Assembly: GCA_937859595.1 (NCBI GenBank)
Contig: CALMAH010000038.1
Span: 123,119-156,274, forward strand
Direction: 5' to 3'
DNA length: 33,156 nt
DNA from: an uncultured Acidobacteriota bacterium
GTDB taxonomy: Bacteria > Acidobacteriota > Blastocatellia > Pyrinomonadales > Pyrinomonadaceae
The position numbers and the translations under genes are program-made. Positions 31,459-33,156 of this stretch are shown here, piece by piece. Position 1 is the stretch's first letter. Each line of letters opens with the position of its first letter. The notes under the pieces are model-generated. The model worked only from the letters and a program-made list of their open reading frames with translations. It ran no database searches and was not told the DNA's origin.

Positions 31459-32268
31459 TCAGGCCTCAACCCGCACCGCGAACGAATAGATCAGGTCGAC
31501 GATCAGCACAAAGATGGGCGGATAAAAGATGAACTCAGGCTGGAGTGTGTTTGCGAACATGGTCGGTACAAGCACCGAGACGACGTTCACATGGCTGCCG
31601 ATCAGCAAACCGCCGATAAAACTCCCTGCCGTGCCCGCCAGTAAGATACCAAAAACGGTGAGCCTTGAGTAAGGCTTGGTCGCCGGCTCCGATTCCTCAA
31701 ATATCGAATCGTGGAGTTCGTCCTCGTGATAGGTAAAACGCTCAATCCCATCACGTATTCGGCCGTAAAGATGAATAACACCCGCAACAAACAGCGAAAC
31801 GAGAACGATCTTTCCGATGACCGCCGAATTAACGAAGACCTGCGGTTTTGAGATCGTCACGAGAAAGATCGATACGAACAACGCGACCAGTGGAAAAATA
31901 AGCCTCTGCAACTCCATAGCTTCGCGCCTTTCCGCGGCTATCATCCGATCGATGATCTCGTTATAGCGATGCTCATAGACCAACTGGCGCCAGCGGCGGG
32001 CGTGGCTGTTGGACGATGTGAACACGGAATCGCCGTTCTGAGCGGATTCGAAACGAGCGCGGAGCAGCTTCTTGTCATACCGCGCACGCTCTCTGGGGTT
32101 TCCAAGGACCTCATACGCTTCGGCGATCGCCGCAAATGCCCTTGCCGTCTCCTCGGAGCCGTTGTTCTTATCGGGATGAAGCTTGCGGGCGAGCCTACGG
32201 TAAGCCGATTTGATCTCACTGTTCGTCGCCTTCTGCGAGGTCTTGAGAATATCGTAATAGTTGGTCAT
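31459..32268 (-). CDS. Membrane protein with N-terminal J-domain
   Basis: A 269-residue protein. The J-domain is at residues 1-68 (YYDILKTSQKATNSEIKSAYRRLARKLHPDKN...YEVLGNPRERARYDKKL) with HPD at 31-33, the part that stimulates DnaK ATPase. Four hydrophobic segments follow at about 123-141, 148-166, 207-228 and 245-264. There is no Gly/Phe or zinc region, so it is a type III J protein. The J-domain precedes the first helix and must face the cytoplasm. It may recruit DnaK to the membrane; a partner is not evident. Confidence 0.88.
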   Translation of the reverse strand: MTNYYDILKTSQKATNSEIKSAYRRLARKLHPDKNNGSEETARAFAAIAEAYEVLGNPRERARYDKKLLRARFESAQNGDSVFTSSNSHARRWRQLVYEHRYNEIIDRMIAAERREAMELQRLIFPLVALFVSIFLVTISKPQVFVNSAVIGKIVLVSLFVAGVIHLYGRIRDGIERFTYHEDELHDSIFEESEPATKPYSRLTVFGILLAGTAGSFIGGLLIGSHVNVVSVLVPTMFANTLQPEFIFYPPIFVLIVDLIYSFAVRVEA

Positions 32269-32376
32269 CTGGGATTGCTGCCCGAATCGAGAGAGCGTGT
32301 GAGGCCCGGCAAAATACCTACCCGGACACCGAAATTATAACATAAATTGGACTGCGGCTGGCAGCTTTGCGTTGTA

Positions 32377-32823
32377 TCAATACCGTTGCTGGTCTATCTG
32401 GAAACTGATGGGCTCGGCCCCGGAAAGCTTGACGGCGTCGAGAACCCGTACGACATCTCCATATGAGACCTGTCGCGGTGCACTTATAAAAACTGTCCGC
32501 TCCCGATGCCCGTCAACAACTCCGTCCACCGACTTTCCATTTTCATCTCGGAGGCGAAAAACCTCGGCGAGCCTTTTCACAAGACCTCCGGTGTCATTGG
32601 CGGAGGCATTGAGAGCCTCGGTATTGAGAGAAAGCGAGAGGTCGTTCCCGATAGAAACTATCAGCGTGTCGGGGTGGGGTTCGACCCCTTTGGTGTTTTT
32701 GGGTTCGGCCGGTATTTTAGCTTTAAAGCTGGCGGGGCTTACAGGCGTGATCACCATAAAGATGATAAGCAGGACCAACAGTATATCTATCAGCGGCGTG
32801 ACGTTCATTTCGGCTCTCGGCAT
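32377..32823 (-). CDS. exbD: Biopolymer transport protein ExbD/TolR family
   Basis: A 148-residue protein starting at ATG complement 32821-32823, chosen because AGGAGG lies seven bases upstream. The frame is open for 270 bases further but with no such site. MNVTPLIDILLVLLIIFMVITPV at residues 6-28 is the single membrane helix with the conserved Asp13 that works in the proton channel. The rest is a periplasmic domain (FKAKIPAEPKNTKG, then RTVFISAPRQVSYGDVVRVLDAVKLSGAEPISFQI). With ExbB it energises TonB. No ExbB gene is visible in this window. Confidence 0.92.
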   Translation of the reverse strand: MPRAEMNVTPLIDILLVLLIIFMVITPVSPASFKAKIPAEPKNTKGVEPHPDTLIVSIGNDLSLSLNTEALNASANDTGGLVKRLAEVFRLRDENGKSVDGVVDGHRERTVFISAPRQVSYGDVVRVLDAVKLSGAEPISFQIDQQRY

Positions 32824-33156
32824 CTCAATATCCTCCTTTTTGGGATTAGACACCGATGTCGTGGGAATGTTCCCGATTTCAACAGAAATTGGATCACTGA
32901 TCGGGTAAACACCGCTCCGATCCCGACCCTTTGTTTCCTTGAACGCAAATTCATAGCAAAAAAGCTGCTGTTGTCCTCGCAGTTGAGACGGTTCGTAGAA
33001 AAGGTTCCCCGCATCGTTCCCCGAGTGAACCCCGTCGCAGAATTGAGACGAGGTGAGACGCTGGGTTGGGACGGATGTACCAAATTTCCCCATTTTTTGT
33101 GTTCTTTTACCGATATTTGTCTCATTTTGTGCATTAAAATGTCCAAAGTGAGACAG
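32824..33156. other. Upstream region of exbD with repeated TGAGAC
   Basis: No gene is supported in this edge stretch. The exbD frame stays open to 33093 but lacks a ribosome-binding site and protein-like composition. TGAGAC occurs at about 32984, 33043, 33053 and 33149 (plus strand), with the inverse GTCTCA at about 33118. They may be regulator sites or chance. Confidence 0.3.

Overview
The window reads as a chromosomal segment of a Gram-negative bacterium with an aerobic, envelope-rich lifestyle. The most likely source is Acidobacteriota, probably class Blastocatellia (Pyrinomonadaceae-like). This placement is an inference from gene mix and composition: roughly half G+C, E. coli-like sigma70 promoters, GTP-type PEP carboxykinase, ExbD, a TPR-TonB protein, MsrP/MsrQ and an exported PCMT. 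No rRNA, tRNA, CRISPR array, prophage or insertion sequence was found.

Left block (1-4.7 kb), all on the minus strand: the conserved ribosome-linked series rplU-rpmA, then a gap of about 870 bases, then obgE-nadD-rsfS-rlmH-DksA/TraR-comF (cut by the window edge). The gap is not empty. Beyond the rpmA terminator it holds a cluster of DnaA-box-like 9-mers, a good sigma70 promoter, and a stretch of about 500 nt full of GAAA-capped hairpins. Its two ends can pair with each other and it finishes in a strong hairpin. I read this as a large structured RNA that I cannot assign to a known family.

Middle block (4.9-18.8 kb), mixed strands: a small membrane protein, hpt, an RpiB-like isomerase and DeoC that both carry N-terminal microcompartment-style extensions, a transmembrane pseudokinase paired with a TPR-TonB protein, msrP and msrQ separated by an opposed SLC13 permease, a DnaC/DnaI-like ATPase, a cyclic-phosphate receiver protein, and xseA-(DUF2939-like)-xseB.

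Right block (18.8-33.2 kb), almost all minus: a secreted peroxiredoxin whose active-site codon is an in-frame TGA followed by a SECIS-like hairpin (a probable selenoprotein), a Bax-inhibitor-1 protein, a GNAT acetyltransferase, exported PCMT, pckG, two EamA transporters flanking a ferredoxin-domain protein and aroC, then rsmD-recG, rpsT, a membrane J-domain protein and exbD.

Themes: ribosome assembly and translation (rplU, rpmA, obgE, rsfS, rlmH, rsmD, rpsT), DNA repair (xseAB, recG), and extracytoplasmic protein protection or repair (MsrP/MsrQ, exported Sec-peroxiredoxin, exported PCMT). The strongest candidates for something undescribed are the RNA at about 3.23-3.73 kb and the selenocysteine peroxiredoxin at 18.8-19.4 kb.
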